Below are positions 1 to 7,323 of a DNA stretch of 11,980 nucleotides, in pieces; within the stretch, counting starts at the first letter, position 1; each line of letters starts with the position of its first letter. Made by a program: the position numbers and the translations under genes. This stretch comes from Alphaproteobacteria bacterium (GTDB taxonomy: Bacteria > Pseudomonadota > Alphaproteobacteria > JAEULC01), in the NCBI GenBank assembly GCA_020851015.1, contig JADZDN010000102.1:1-11980 (forward strand). The letters are read 5' to 3'. The notes below the pieces were generated by a model that was given only the letters and a program-made list of their open reading frames with translations, had not been told where the DNA came from and ran no database searches.

Positions 1-334
1 GCCCGCGCGTCTTGTCCCAGATCGTCAGCAGCACGGTGGCGCCGACCGTCGCCACGTCGATCGAGCCGGACAGGATCGCGTCGTTGACGGCCGCGCCGCT
101 CGCCAGTTGCAGCATCTCGACCTTGAGATCGGCCAGGCCGAGCGCGGCGGCCCGCTTTTCGATCAGCTTCTTGTCGACCGCGACATGCAGCGGCAGGTAG
201 ATCATGCCGTATTGCTGCGCGATGCGGACCGTGCCGGTCTCCGCCCGCGCATGCGGGACGCCAAGGCAGCCCAGCAGCATCGCCGCGCCGATCGCCATCC
301 ATGCGCGCCCGCGGCATCCCGGTATCAAGGTCAT
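1..334 (-). CDS. ABC transporter substrate-binding protein, NitT/TauT/SsuA-like (partial, N-terminal end only)
   Basis: This is the N-terminal part (about 111 residues) of a periplasmic solute-binding protein; the gene runs off the left edge. The start ATG is the complement of 332-334, and a strong GGAGGGG ribosome binding site lies 6 nt upstream (complement of 341-347). A signal peptide is clear: positively charged residues, then a hydrophobic stretch (AIGAAMLLGCLGV), then an Ala-X-Ala cleavage site after about residue 31 (HARA/ET). The mature start VRIAQQYGMIYLPLHVA, followed by a KKLIEKRAAALGL segment and ILSGSIDVATVGATV, is the pattern of nitrate/sulfonate/taurine-type binding proteins (NMT1/SsuA superfamily): a first strand binding the ligand, a helix, and the 'G.iDva..g' turn. 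The ligand cannot be told from this fragment. It is divergent from the GAF gene at 441. Family assignment is firm; substrate unknown. Confidence 0.85.
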   Translation of the reverse strand, partial: MTLIPGCRGRAWMAIGAAMLLGCLGVPHARAETGTVRIAQQYGMIYLPLHVAVDKKLIEKRAAALGLADLKVEMLQLASGAAVNDAILSGSIDVATVGATVLLTIWDKTRG

Positions 335-440
335 GGCCTGCCCCTCCATTCGATTGCCGGCGTGCAGCGTGCCGCAATCCGGCGGCGGAATCCATAGCCG
401 CCCCTCGACACGGCCGGCCAGTGCTCTACCATGCCGGGCG
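335..440. promoter_or_regulatory. Divergent intergenic region between the binding-protein gene and the GAF gene
   Basis: These 106 bp must hold the promoters for both divergent genes. I see the ribosome binding site of the leftward gene (complement of 341-347) and an imperfect inverted repeat with ATTGC/GCAAT arms at roughly 353-382, which could be an operator or chance in GC-rich DNA. A TACCAT hexamer at 427-432 could be a -10 element for the GAF gene, but no matching -35 is convincing. Confidence 0.25.
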
Positions 441-923
441 ATGAGCGGCATCGACGACGCTTTCCACTTCCGCGCGGTGGCGGCCGCGCAGGCGCGGGCG
501 GGCCAGCCCGGCCCGACCTTCGCGGCCCTGGCGGACGCCTTGCAGGCGATGGTCGGCTACAAGGTGATGACGGTCCTGAAGCTCGATACCGCGACGCTGC
601 GCTCGGTGCGGCTCTACAGCAGCGAGCCCAGCTATCCGCCGGGCGGCACCAAGCAGCACCGGCGCGGCGCGTGGAGCGAAGCGATCGTCGATCGCCGCGG
701 CTACTTCCTCGCCCGCCATCGCGCGGACGTCCGCGGCAGCTTCCCCGACTACCAGGGCATCGAGGCCGCGGGCTGCGCCTCGATCGTCTGCCTGCCGGTG
801 CTGTATGACGGGCGCTGCCTGGCGACGCTCAACCTGTGGCACGTCGACGGCCACTACCACGCCGCGGCGGCCGAGCGCGCATTGCCCTTCGCCGGCTTTC
901 TCGTCCCCGCCTGCCTCGCCTAG
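441..923 (+). CDS. Stand-alone GAF-domain protein
   Basis: This 160-residue protein is almost entirely one GAF domain (about residues 20-155). Signs are the N-terminal helix (FAALADALQAMVGYKVMTVLKLD), the strand carrying RLYSSEPSYPPGG, the central helix ending in SEAIVDRRGYFLA, and the typical closing strands CASIVCLPVLYDG and CLATLNLWHVDGHY. GAF domains bind small ligands or act as redox or light sensors. Here there is no attached kinase, cyclase or DNA-binding domain, so any output must come from a partner. I chose ATG 441 because upstream in-frame ATGs would run antisense through the neighbouring binding-protein signal peptide; the ribosome binding site is weak (GGGCG just upstream). It ends 3 bp before the stop of the convergent GGT gene. 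Its divergent placement with an ABC binding protein suggests, but does not prove, a role in sensing the imported compound. Confidence 0.8.
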   Translation: MSGIDDAFHFRAVAAAQARAGQPGPTFAALADALQAMVGYKVMTVLKLDTATLRSVRLYSSEPSYPPGGTKQHRRGAWSEAIVDRRGYFLARHRADVRGSFPDYQGIEAAGCASIVCLPVLYDGRCLATLNLWHVDGHYHAAAAERALPFAGFLVPACLA

Positions 924-926
924 GCG

Positions 927-2340
927 CTACCAGCCGACGGCCGCGCCGGTGCGCCGGGGATCGGCCGCGCCCAGCTTCAGCCCGCGCTTGCGGTCGTCGA
1001 TGGCAAGGCACACGCCGGTGCGCGGCCATTCATCCGACGGCCAGGGCTCGATCCGGGGCCCGCGGCGCGACAGGGCCTCGGCGGTGCCCGCGGAGAACCC
1101 GTCCTCCAGCTTCAGCAGGCCGGGGTAGTAGGCATGGGGCGCGAAGGAATCGGGATAGCTGTAGGAATAGAACCGCGTCGCTTCCACCGCCGCCTGCGGA
1201 TCCATGCCGTGGGCGAACAGGTTGAGGAACACCTGCGCCATCGCCTGTACCTGCAGGTCGCCGCCCGGCGTGCCGAACGGCATCACGAACTCGCCCCGGC
1301 GCATCGCGATGGCGGGGTTGGGGGTCAGGCGCGGCCGCTTGCCCGGCGCCACGCAGGCGGGATGGCGCGGATCGACGCGCGACTGGATGCCGCGCGGGGA
1401 CAGGGCCATGCCCGTGCCCGGCACGATCGGCGACTTGCGCATCACCCCGTCGCTGGGCGTCGCCGAGAAGGCGTTGCCGGCGGCATCCACGGCGCAGGCA
1501 TAGGACGTATCGAGCGGACGGTCGGCCCCAGCCAGCTCCACCGCCTTCGGCGGCGCCAGCGGCGCGCGCGCCTGGCCAGCGTCGATGCGCCCGGCCGGCG
1601 GCATGCCGTCGAAGGCCCGATCGTCGCTAATCGCGACGATCCGCGCGCGCGCATAGTCCGGCGACAGCAGCGTGCCGATCGGCACCGGGACGAACTTCGG
1701 GTCGCCGTAATAGGCCTCGCGGTCCGCGGCCACCAGCTTCAGAATCTCGATCAGCCCGTGGATGTAGTCGGGCGCGTTGTGGGCGCGGGTGTCCAGCCCC
1801 AGCGCCTCGACCATCCGCACGACCTGCAGCAGCATCGGTGCCGAGGGGGAAATCGGCGATCTTCCGCTTGATGGTCAGCGCCATCATCTTGTAGGTCGGG
1901 AAGCCGTCGCGTGCCAGGCGGATGGCCTCGCCCGCCACGTCGGCGAAGCGCATCGTGCCGTAGCGTTCCAGCGCCGTCAGCCACGCATCGGGCGCGCCCG
2001 GCACCACGGTCTGCAGGATGCCCTCCGGCACGTAGTCGCCGCCGCGCCTGGCCAGCAGTTCGCAGGTCGCGCGGCGCGGCCAGGTGCCCAGCCCGTCGAT
2101 CGTCACCAAGCGGTCCTCGGCGGCCAGGTAGATCATGATCGGCGCGACGCCGGTGAAGCTGCACATCTGCGGCTCGACGACGTTCAGCGTGATGCCCGCC
2201 GCCACGCCGGCGTCGATCGCGTTGCCGCCGGCCTGCAGCACCAGGAACCCGGCCTGGGCCGCCATGTAGTGGCCGGCGGCCACCATGTGCCGCGTCCCCT
2301 GGATGGTCGGCCGGTAGGCAGTGTCGAACCTGTAGGTCAT
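927..2340 (-). pseudogene. Gamma-glutamyltransferase family protein (acylase-like), frame-disrupted with internal deletion
   Basis: GGT-family enzymes are Ntn hydrolases that cleave gamma-glutamyl or acyl amides after self-processing at a Thr. The N-terminal half (from ATG 2340) shows the family pattern GTRHMVAAGHYMAAQAG, LQAGGNAIDAGVAA and VAPIMIYLAAEDRLVTIDG. The C-terminal half, in another frame (about 1850 to 927), has DREAYYGDPKFVPVP, the probable nucleophile Thr in DTSYACAVDAAGNA (codon at complement of 1506-1508) and FGTPGGDLQVQAMAQVFLN. Between them the frame shifts at a run of five G (1845-1849). At the same spot KRKIADFP is followed directly by APMLLQVVRMVEALGL. From memory of the family, about 90-110 residues (NAAIFLP.G...DLA..L...FY.G.IA......GG.L...D) normally lie there, so this is not just a one-base slip. 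Joined length is about 470 residues against 530-580 usual. Probably inactive unless it is an assembly error. Confidence 0.8.
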
Positions 2341-2551
2341 CGCCGTGTTACCCGATCGCATACGGCCAAAGGGCATTCCAGGCGCGGCGGCTTTTGCGAA
2401 ACCGATTGGCGCGTCATCCTTGGCATTCGTTCTCTTGGGCCGCCGCCGCCGCGCGTCGGCGTCCGAACCTCAGTATATCGCGGAAATGGCTGGCCAGTTC
2501 GAGCACCGGGGGCACTGCAAGCGGACGGGTAGAATCTTCCCTGGCAACGCA

Positions 2552-2565
2552 TTGACGAAGATCAA
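2552..2565 (+). promoter_or_regulatory. FNR/FixK-type operator (distal box, perfect consensus)
   Basis: TTGAC-GAAG-ATCAA matches the FNR/FixK/Anr/Dnr consensus TTGAY-N4-RTCAA at all ten specified positions. Its centre is 48 bp upstream of the second box and about 136 bp upstream of the protease start codon. Proteins of the CRP/FNR superfamily bind such sites and respond to low oxygen or nitric oxide. Known of the family: the consensus. Inferred: that it works here. Confidence 0.65.
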
Positions 2566-2599
2566 GGTTGCTCGGATCGGCCGGCCGCGCGCGTTGCCC

Positions 2600-2613
2600 T
2601 TGATTTAGGTCAT
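2600..2613 (+). promoter_or_regulatory. FNR/FixK-type operator (proximal box, 9 of 10 matches)
   Basis: TTGAT-TTAG-GTCAT matches TTGAY-N4-RTCAA except for the last base. If this box sits at the class II position (-41.5), transcription would start near 2648 and the -10 would fall at about 2636-2641 (CAGATT, a weak match). That leaves a leader of about 47 nt before the protease ATG. The distal box would then lie near -89.5, close to face-of-helix spacing for a second activator dimer. Confidence 0.5.
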
Positions 2614-2694
2614 TTGCGCGAAACCGAGAACAAAGCAGATTTTTGCACGGGCCGGCAAGCCGGGAACGGTCGGACGGTGGGTGATACAAGGTAG

Positions 2695-5160
2695 ATGACG
2701 AATGATGCGCAATTGGCCGTAGCAACGCCGGCTGCCGCCCGCCGCCTGGATCCGGCCCAGGTGCGGCGCCGGTTCGACGCGCGGTCGCTTCCGTTCGAGA
2801 CGGTGGACGAGCTGGAAGACCTGGCGGTTCCGGCGGGACAGGCTATCGCCATCGAGGCGCTGCGATTTGGCGCCTCCATCCGCCATCCCGACTACCATAT
2901 CTATGCCGTCGCGCCGGCGTCGGAAACGCGCCTGGGATTCGTTCGCGACTTCCTGGAGCAGCGGGCGGCATCCCTGCCGGCGCCGGCGGATATCTGCTAC
3001 ATCCACAATTTCGACAATCCGCAGGCGCCGGTCGCGCTGTCGCTGCCGCCCGGCCGCGGCGCGCAGCTGCGCGACGCCATGAAACGGCTGGTGCAGGACC
3101 TGCGCGCGGCGTTGCCGGCGGCGTTCGAGAACGACGACTATCGCACCCGCCGTCAGGGCGTCGACGAGCAGTTCAAGCAGAAGCATCAGGAGCGCTTCGA
3201 CGCGCTGCAGAAGCGCGCGCAGAAGGATTCCATCGCCATCATCCGCGCCCCGATGGGCATTGCCTTCGCACCGACCCGCAACGGCGAGGTGATCACGCCG
3301 CAGGAATTTCAGAAGCTGCCCGCCGCCGAGCGCGAGCGCATCACCGCGACCATCGAGGGCCTGCAGGCCGAGATGGAGCAGATCGTCCGGCAGGTGCCGG
3401 TATGGGCGCGCGAGCATCGCGAGCAGCTCCGCCAGCTCAACCGCGAGGTGACGCGCCACGCCGTCGCCCACATGACCGACGAGCTGCGCGCCGCGTTCGC
3501 CGACCTTCCGCCCGTCGTGATCTATCTTGCGGCAGTCGAGCGCGATGTCATCGAGAATGCCGACGATTTCCTGGGGCAGGAGCAGGGTTCCGACGGCCGG
3601 CTGGGCCCGGTCGGCGACGCGACGACGACGGACAATATGGCGTTCCGCCGCTATGGCGTGAACCTGTTCGTCGACAGCAGCGGGATGACGGGCGCCCCGG
3701 TGATCTACGAGGACAATCCGACCGTCCATTCGCTGATCGGCCGCATCGAGCATATCGCGCGGTTCGGCGCCTTGCTTACCGACTTCAACCTGCTGAAGCC
3801 CGGCGCGCTCCACCGCGCCAACGGCGGATTCCTGCTGCTCGATGCCGTCAAGCTGCTGCGCAATCCGCTGGCCTACGAGGCGTTGAAGCGCGCGCTCCGC
3901 GCCGGCGAGATCCGGATCCAATCGCTGGAGCAGATGCTGAGCCTGACTGGCACGGTCTCTCCCGATGCCGAACCGGTCCGGCTGCAGGTCAAGATGGTGC
4001 TGATCGGGCCGCGGTGGCTGTTCCATGTGCTGACCGAGTCCGATTCGGAGTTCGCCGAGTTATTCAAGGTACAGGTCGACGTCGAAGACCAGATCGACCG
4101 CACCGACGACCATGCGCTGCTGGTCGCGCGGTCGATCGCCACGATGGTCCGACGGCATCGCCTGTTACCGCTGGATCGCGGCGCGGTGGCGCACGTGCTC
4201 GAGCACCTGGCGCGCCAATCGGGCGACAATCTCAAGTTCGCCATCGATACACCGGGCCTGGTCGACCTGCTGAAGGAAAGCGATCATTGGGCCGCGCAGG
4301 CCGGCCGTCAGGTCGTCACCGCCGCCGATGTGCAGCAGGCGATCGATACGCGCCAGCGCCGGTCGGATCGCCTGTATCGCCGCCTGCGCGAGCAGGTGCT
4401 GAATGGCGTGCTGCGCGTGGAGACCCGCGGCCGGCGCATCGGTCAGGCAAACGGTCTGTCGGTGATCTCTGTCGGCGGGTTCAGTTTCGGCCACCCCAGC
4501 CGGATCACGGCGCAGACCCGTCTCGGCGGCGGTCGGGTGATCGATATCGAGCGCGAGGTCGAGCTGGGCGGCCACCTGCATTCCAAAGGGGTCATGATCC
4601 TGGCCGGGTTCCTGGGTGGCCGCTATGCCAAGGAAGGTCCCCTGTCGCTGCAGGCTAGTCTGGTGTTCGAGCAGTCCTACGGCATGGTCGAAGGCGACAG
4701 CGCGTCTTCGGTCGAGCTTTACGCCCTCTTGTCGGCGATCGGCGAATTGCCGCTGCGGCAGGACCTCGCCGTCACGGGCTCGGTCGACCAGCACGGCCGG
4801 ATCCAGGCGATCGGCGGCGTCAACGAGAAGATCGAGGGATTCTACGATCTTTGCGACCAGCAGGAACTGACAGGCGAGCAGGGCGTCATCATTCCGGCGT
4901 CGAATGTACGACACCTGATGCTGCGCCAGGACGTGGTCGACGCCATTGCCGCGCGGCGGTTTGCCGTCTATGCGGTCGACACGGTCGACCAGGGAATGGA
5001 GCTGCTGACCGGCATCCCGGCCGGCGTTGCCGATGCGGAGGGCCGGTATCCGGCCGGTACGGTCAATGGCGCCGTCGCGGCGCGCCTGGAACGGTTGAAT
5101 CGAACGGCGGCGGCGCTGGCCCGACGGATGGAAGCTGAACACGATGACCGGCGAAAGTGA
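2695..5160 (+). CDS. Lon-like AAA+ protease (COG1067 type) with degenerate Walker A
   Basis: This 821-residue cytoplasmic protein has the order of the Lon-related AAA_32 / Lon_C family: an ATPase-like N-terminal region with a long helical insertion (about 140-280), the core around residues 340-470 (HRANGGFLLLDAVKLLRNP, with Walker B-like Asp383; KMVLIGPRWLFHVL; FAELFKVQVDVED), and a C-terminal Lon protease domain (about 570-780). The Ser-Lys dyad is intact: Ser669 in EGDSASS and Lys712 in IGGVNEKIEG, 43 residues apart as in E. coli Lon (679/722). The P-loop position (residues 73-79) reads APASETR instead of a G-x4-G-K/R-type loop, so ATP binding there is doubtful. Start ATG 2695 is preceded only by a close AAGG (2688-2691), a poor spacing, but no better in-frame start exists. 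It overlaps the Usp-like gene by 17 nt and follows two FNR-type boxes, so low-oxygen control is likely. Confidence 0.9.
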   Translation: MTNDAQLAVATPAAARRLDPAQVRRRFDARSLPFETVDELEDLAVPAGQAIAIEALRFGASIRHPDYHIYAVAPASETRLGFVRDFLEQRAASLPAPADICYIHNFDNPQAPVALSLPPGRGAQLRDAMKRLVQDLRAALPAAFENDDYRTRRQGVDEQFKQKHQERFDALQKRAQKDSIAIIRAPMGIAFAPTRNGEVITPQEFQKLPAAERERITATIEGLQAEMEQIVRQVPVWAREHREQLRQLNREVTRHAVAHMTDELRAAFADLPPVVIYLAAVERDVIENADDFLGQEQGSDGRLGPVGDATTTDNMAFRRYGVNLFVDSSGMTGAPVIYEDNPTVHSLIGRIEHIARFGALLTDFNLLKPGALHRANGGFLLLDAVKLLRNPLAYEALKRALRAGEIRIQSLEQMLSLTGTVSPDAEPVRLQVKMVLIGPRWLFHVLTESDSEFAELFKVQVDVEDQIDRTDDHALLVARSIATMVRRHRLLPLDRGAVAHVLEHLARQSGDNLKFAIDTPGLVDLLKESDHWAAQAGRQVVTAADVQQAIDTRQRRSDRLYRRLREQVLNGVLRVETRGRRIGQANGLSVISVGGFSFGHPSRITAQTRLGGGRVIDIEREVELGGHLHSKGVMILAGFLGGRYAKEGPLSLQASLVFEQSYGMVEGDSASSVELYALLSAIGELPLRQDLAVTGSVDQHGRIQAIGGVNEKIEGFYDLCDQQELTGEQGVIIPASNVRHLMLRQDVVDAIAARRFAVYAVDTVDQGMELLTGIPAGVADAEGRYPAGTVNGAVAARLERLNRTAAALARRMEAEHDDRRK

Positions 5161-5971
5161 ACTGTCGTTCCGCCGTGTCGTCGTCGCGCTGGATCCGGCA
5201 ACGGACTGCGCGGCGGCGATCGAGATGGCGGCGTCGGTGGCGGCCGGCTGGGGCGCGGCCCTGCGCGCGACCTTCGTCGAGGACGAGGAATTGCTGCGCC
5301 TGGCGGCGCTGCCCTTTGCCCAGCAGGTCGATCCCATGACGGCAACGCGCAGCCGCCTGGACTTGGCGTCGCTGCAATCCGGCTTCGTCGCCCAGGCGCA
5401 GCGCCTCCGGCACGACCTGCAGGCGATAGCCGACCGCCACGCGCTGCCGTGGTCGTTCAAGGTCACGCGGGCCGCGATCGGCGTGGGGGCGCTTTCCTTG
5501 GACGAGGACGATCTGGTCGTCGTCGCCGTCGCCACGCGCCCGATCGCCAGCCGCCTGCACCTGGAATCGCCGTGGCGGCGCGTGCTCGGCCAACTGCGCC
5601 ATCCCTTGCTGCTGGTCCCCGAGCGGCCGACGCCTGCCGGGACCGTCGCCGTGTTCTACGAAGAGACGGCGGCCGGCCGACGGGCCCTGGAGGCATCGCG
5701 CCGCATCGCCCGCGCCGGCAAGCGGGCGCTGGTCGTCGTCGTTCGCGAGGACACGCCTGCGGCGCGGCAGGCCGAGATCGAGGCAAGAATCCGCGCCCAG
5801 GAATCCATGGCGACGGTTCGAACGCTATCCGCCGTTTCGAAGCAGCACTTGCATGACTTCATCGCCGCCTCGCGCGCCACGCTGCTGGTGGTCGGCCGCG
5901 ACGGATCGGCCGACCTGTCCATCTCCGATCTGCTGCCGCTGTCGCCGACCAGCGCCATCCTGGTGCTGTGA
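5144..5971 (+). CDS. Universal stress protein (UspA)-like, tandem-domain
   Basis: This 275-residue soluble protein reads as two Usp-like halves. The first runs from FRRVVVALDPATD (Asp17 at the usual end of strand 1) to RRVLGQLRHPLLLVPE; the second from GTVAVFYEETAAGRRAL (about residue 166) to LLPLSPTSAILVL. The usual ATP motif G-2x-G-9x-G(S/T) is missing from the first half, and only GRDG (251-254) remains in the second with no following GS, so it probably belongs to the non-ATP-binding kind. The start ATG lies inside the end of the protease gene, and GGAAG at 5130-5134 is a good ribosome binding site, so translation is probably coupled to the protease. Usp proteins act in survival under starvation, oxidative or low-oxygen stress. 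A role as partner or adaptor of the protease is inference from the coupling only. Confidence 0.75.
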   Translation: MTGESELSFRRVVVALDPATDCAAAIEMAASVAAGWGAALRATFVEDEELLRLAALPFAQQVDPMTATRSRLDLASLQSGFVAQAQRLRHDLQAIADRHALPWSFKVTRAAIGVGALSLDEDDLVVVAVATRPIASRLHLESPWRRVLGQLRHPLLLVPERPTPAGTVAVFYEETAAGRRALEASRRIARAGKRALVVVVREDTPAARQAEIEARIRAQESMATVRTLSAVSKQHLHDFIAASRATLLVVGRDGSADLSISDLLPLSPTSAILVL

Positions 5972-5994
5972 CGCGTCGCACGAGGATAGTACCC

Positions 5995-6000
5995 GAGGAG
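5995..6000 (+). promoter_or_regulatory. Ribosome binding site that fixes the DUF3775 gene start
   Basis: GAGGAG lies 6 nt before ATG 6007. It favours that start over the in-frame GTG at 5968, which overlaps the stop of the upstream gene and has no Shine-Dalgarno sequence. Confidence 0.75.
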
Positions 6001-6006
6001 CCCGTC

Positions 6007-6450
6007 ATGCGTAAGCCGCCGAAGCCGCCGAGCCGCTCGACCGTGGCACCGAAATCGTTGCCCGGCGATCCGGTGGAGCTCGAAGTGTCGACCGACCTCA
6101 TCCGCACGCTGATCGACAAGCTGCACGAGTTCCAGGCCAAGGTCGAGGTGGTCGAGCCGGCGCCGGGCTCCAACCCGTCCGACGAGGACATGCGCGAGGT
6201 GCTCGAGGACTATAGCGACGATCCCGTGCACGAGGAGCTGCACGAGATGCTGGCCGACCTGAACGAGGACCAGCTGGCCGACCTCGTGGCCCTGTTCTGG
6301 CTGGGTCGCGGCGATTTCACGCCGGCGGAATGGAAGGACAAGCGCGCCGAGGCGATGCGCCTGGACCCGCGGCGGACGCCGGACTACCTGATCGAGACGC
6401 CGCTTCTAGCCGACTACCTCGAGGAGGGCCTGGCGGCGCTGGGGCATTGA
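6007..6450 (+). CDS. DUF3775 domain protein
   Basis: This 147-residue, strongly acidic, soluble protein has no signal peptide or membrane segment. Residues about 28-145 match my memory of the DUF3775 family: LIRTLIDKLHEFQAKVEVVE, then the DDPVHEELHEMLADLNEDQ helix, LADLVALFWLGRGDFTPAEW, and a C-terminal helical end PDYLIETPLLADYLEEGL. The family is found in Proteobacteria and has no known function. The first 20 residues are basic and Pro-rich (MRKPPKPPSR), probably disordered. The gene follows the Usp-like gene by 35 nt on the same strand and probably shares its transcript, so it is likely part of the same stress unit. It ends 6 bp from the convergent aldo/keto reductase gene with no visible terminator between them. 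Confidence 0.8.
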   Translation: MRKPPKPPSRSTVAPKSLPGDPVELEVSTDLIRTLIDKLHEFQAKVEVVEPAPGSNPSDEDMREVLEDYSDDPVHEELHEMLADLNEDQLADLVALFWLGRGDFTPAEWKDKRAEAMRLDPRRTPDYLIETPLLADYLEEGLAALGH

Positions 6451-6456
6451 CGCCGC

Positions 6457-7323
6457 TCAGATTCCGAAGATCGACGACAGTCCGGTACGCGTGCTGAGCG
6501 CCGCCATTGCCGGGGCGTCGGGCATGATGATCGGTTCGGCCGCGGCTTGCAGTACCAGTGGCAGGATGCCGAGATCGCCAGGCGACAGCAGGAAGACGCC
6601 CGGACGCGACAGCACCCAGTGGACCGCCGGCCGAATGTCGGCCATGGCGTCCAGCGGCTGGTACCAGGTCGTGCGGTCGCGCGGCACGCCGGCGGCCCAG
6701 GGTCCGCGCGCCACGCCCTTGATGGTCTGGATCGCGACGTTGCGTTCGCCGGCCAGCGCGACGGTGCGCTCGAAATCGGGCGCGTAGGTCTGGTGCTGGG
6801 CGGCGAACCAGTTCCAGGGCAGCAGGATCGAATCGAAGTCGAAGCGCTCCAGGCTTCGACGATGCATCGCGGCGACCGTCCAGCCATGGCCGGTCACGCC
6901 GATGAAGCGCACCAGCCTGTTCTCGCGCGCCTCGATGCACGCATCCAGCGCGCCGCCCGGGGACAGGGCGCGCTCCCATTCGTCGGGATGGAACAGCGCA
7001 TGGAGTTGGATAAGATCGACATGGTCGGTCCGCAGCCGGTCGAGCGAGCGCTTGATGCTGTCGCGCGCGCCGGCATAGTCGCGATCGCCGGTCTTGGTGG
7101 CGAGGAAGAAGCGCTGGCGGTGCCGGTCCATCCACCGGCCAATATGCAGCTCGGAATCGCCATAGCGGGCCGCGGTGTCGATATGGTTGATGTCGTATTC
7201 GAGCAGCAGGTCCAGCGCACGGTCCGCCGCCGCAGCGTCGGCGCGCGACAGCGCCGCGCCGCCGAAGATCACGGCCGAACTCGTGTGGCCGGTGCGCCCG
7301 AACGGCCGTTTCTCGATCGCCAT
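6457..7323 (-). CDS. Aldo/keto reductase
   Basis: This 288-residue cytoplasmic NAD(P)H-dependent oxidoreductase has the AKR (beta/alpha)8 fold. The catalytic tetrad is complete: Asp49 and Tyr54 in [12 protein letters not shown], Lys77 in FFLATKTGD, and His108 in [11 protein letters not shown]. The entry sequence [21 protein letters not shown] is the usual first strand. The C-terminal part has [15 protein letters not shown] and a short tail, giving a length slightly under the typical 300-330 residues. The substrate cannot be read from the sequence. ATG at the complement of 7321-7323 is chosen over a TTG two codons upstream, because CGAGGA (complement of 7330-7335) is 6 nt from the ATG but overlaps no useful spacing for the TTG. 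It is divergent from the isomerase-like gene and convergent with DUF3775. Confidence 0.9.
   Translation of the reverse strand: MAIEKRPFGRTGHTSSAVIFGGAALSRADAAAADRALDLLLEYDINHIDTAARYGDSELHIGRWMDRHRQRFFLATKTGDRDYAGARDSIKRSLDRLRTDHVDLIQLHALFHPDEWERALSPGGALDACIEARENRLVRFIGVTGHGWTVAAMHRRSLERFDFDSILLPWNWFAAQHQTYAPDFERTVALAGERNVAIQTIKGVARGPWAAGVPRDRTTWYQPLDAMADIRPAVHWVLSRPGVFLLSPGDLGILPLVLQAAAEPIIMPDAPAMAALSTRTGLSSIFGI

Larger units (their letters stand above)
2341..2694. other. 354-bp intergenic regulatory region between divergent GGT gene and Lon-like protease gene
   Basis: This is the longest gene-free stretch in the window and is more AT-rich in its right half than its surroundings. It holds two FNR/FixK-type boxes (2552-2565 and 2600-2613, listed separately). 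A short 12-nt interrupted palindrome, CCGGC-AA-GCCGG, lies at 2652-2663 in what would be the 5' leader of the protease mRNA. Short ORFs on both strands show no recognisable protein. I found no convincing sigma-70 promoter for the leftward GGT gene and no terminator. Confidence 0.6.

Noticed and set aside
204..440. Longer start for the GAF protein at ATG 204
   Set aside because: The extension would lie antisense to the binding-protein signal peptide and its ribosome binding site and has no GAF-like sequence; ATG 441 gives a normal domain start.
1845..1849. Programmed ribosomal frameshift in the GGT gene at the G5 run
   Set aside because: A programmed slip would still leave the family's roughly 90-110 residue middle segment missing, and there is no clear stimulatory structure; deletion or assembly error explains more.
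1134..1871. Plus-strand open frame opposite the broken GGT gene
   Set aside because: Composition (Arg, His, Gly-rich) is that of antisense GC-rich DNA and nothing in it resembles a known family.
2597..2620. Heat-shock sigma-32 promoter upstream of the protease (CCTTGAT followed by CATTTG)
   Set aside because: The spacing between the two parts is far too short for a sigma-32 promoter; the same bases are better read as an FNR/FixK box.
2652..2663. CCGGC-AA-GCCGG palindrome in the protease leader as an operator or terminator
   Set aside because: The loop would be only 2 nt, no T-run follows, and such short GC palindromes are common in this DNA.
2605..4026. Long open reading frame on the minus strand opposite the protease (473 residues)
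   Set aside because: It is a shadow of the protease gene in GC-rich DNA: low-complexity Arg/His/Leu-rich product with no recognisable family, while the plus strand encodes a full conserved protease.
4165..5535. Minus-strand open frame of 456 residues across the protease and Usp-like genes
   Set aside because: It spans the ends of two coupled real genes and shows no protein-family features; typical antisense shadow of high GC codon use.
5968..6006. GTG start at 5968 for the DUF3775 gene
   Set aside because: It has no Shine-Dalgarno sequence, whereas GAGGAG stands 6 nt before ATG 6007.
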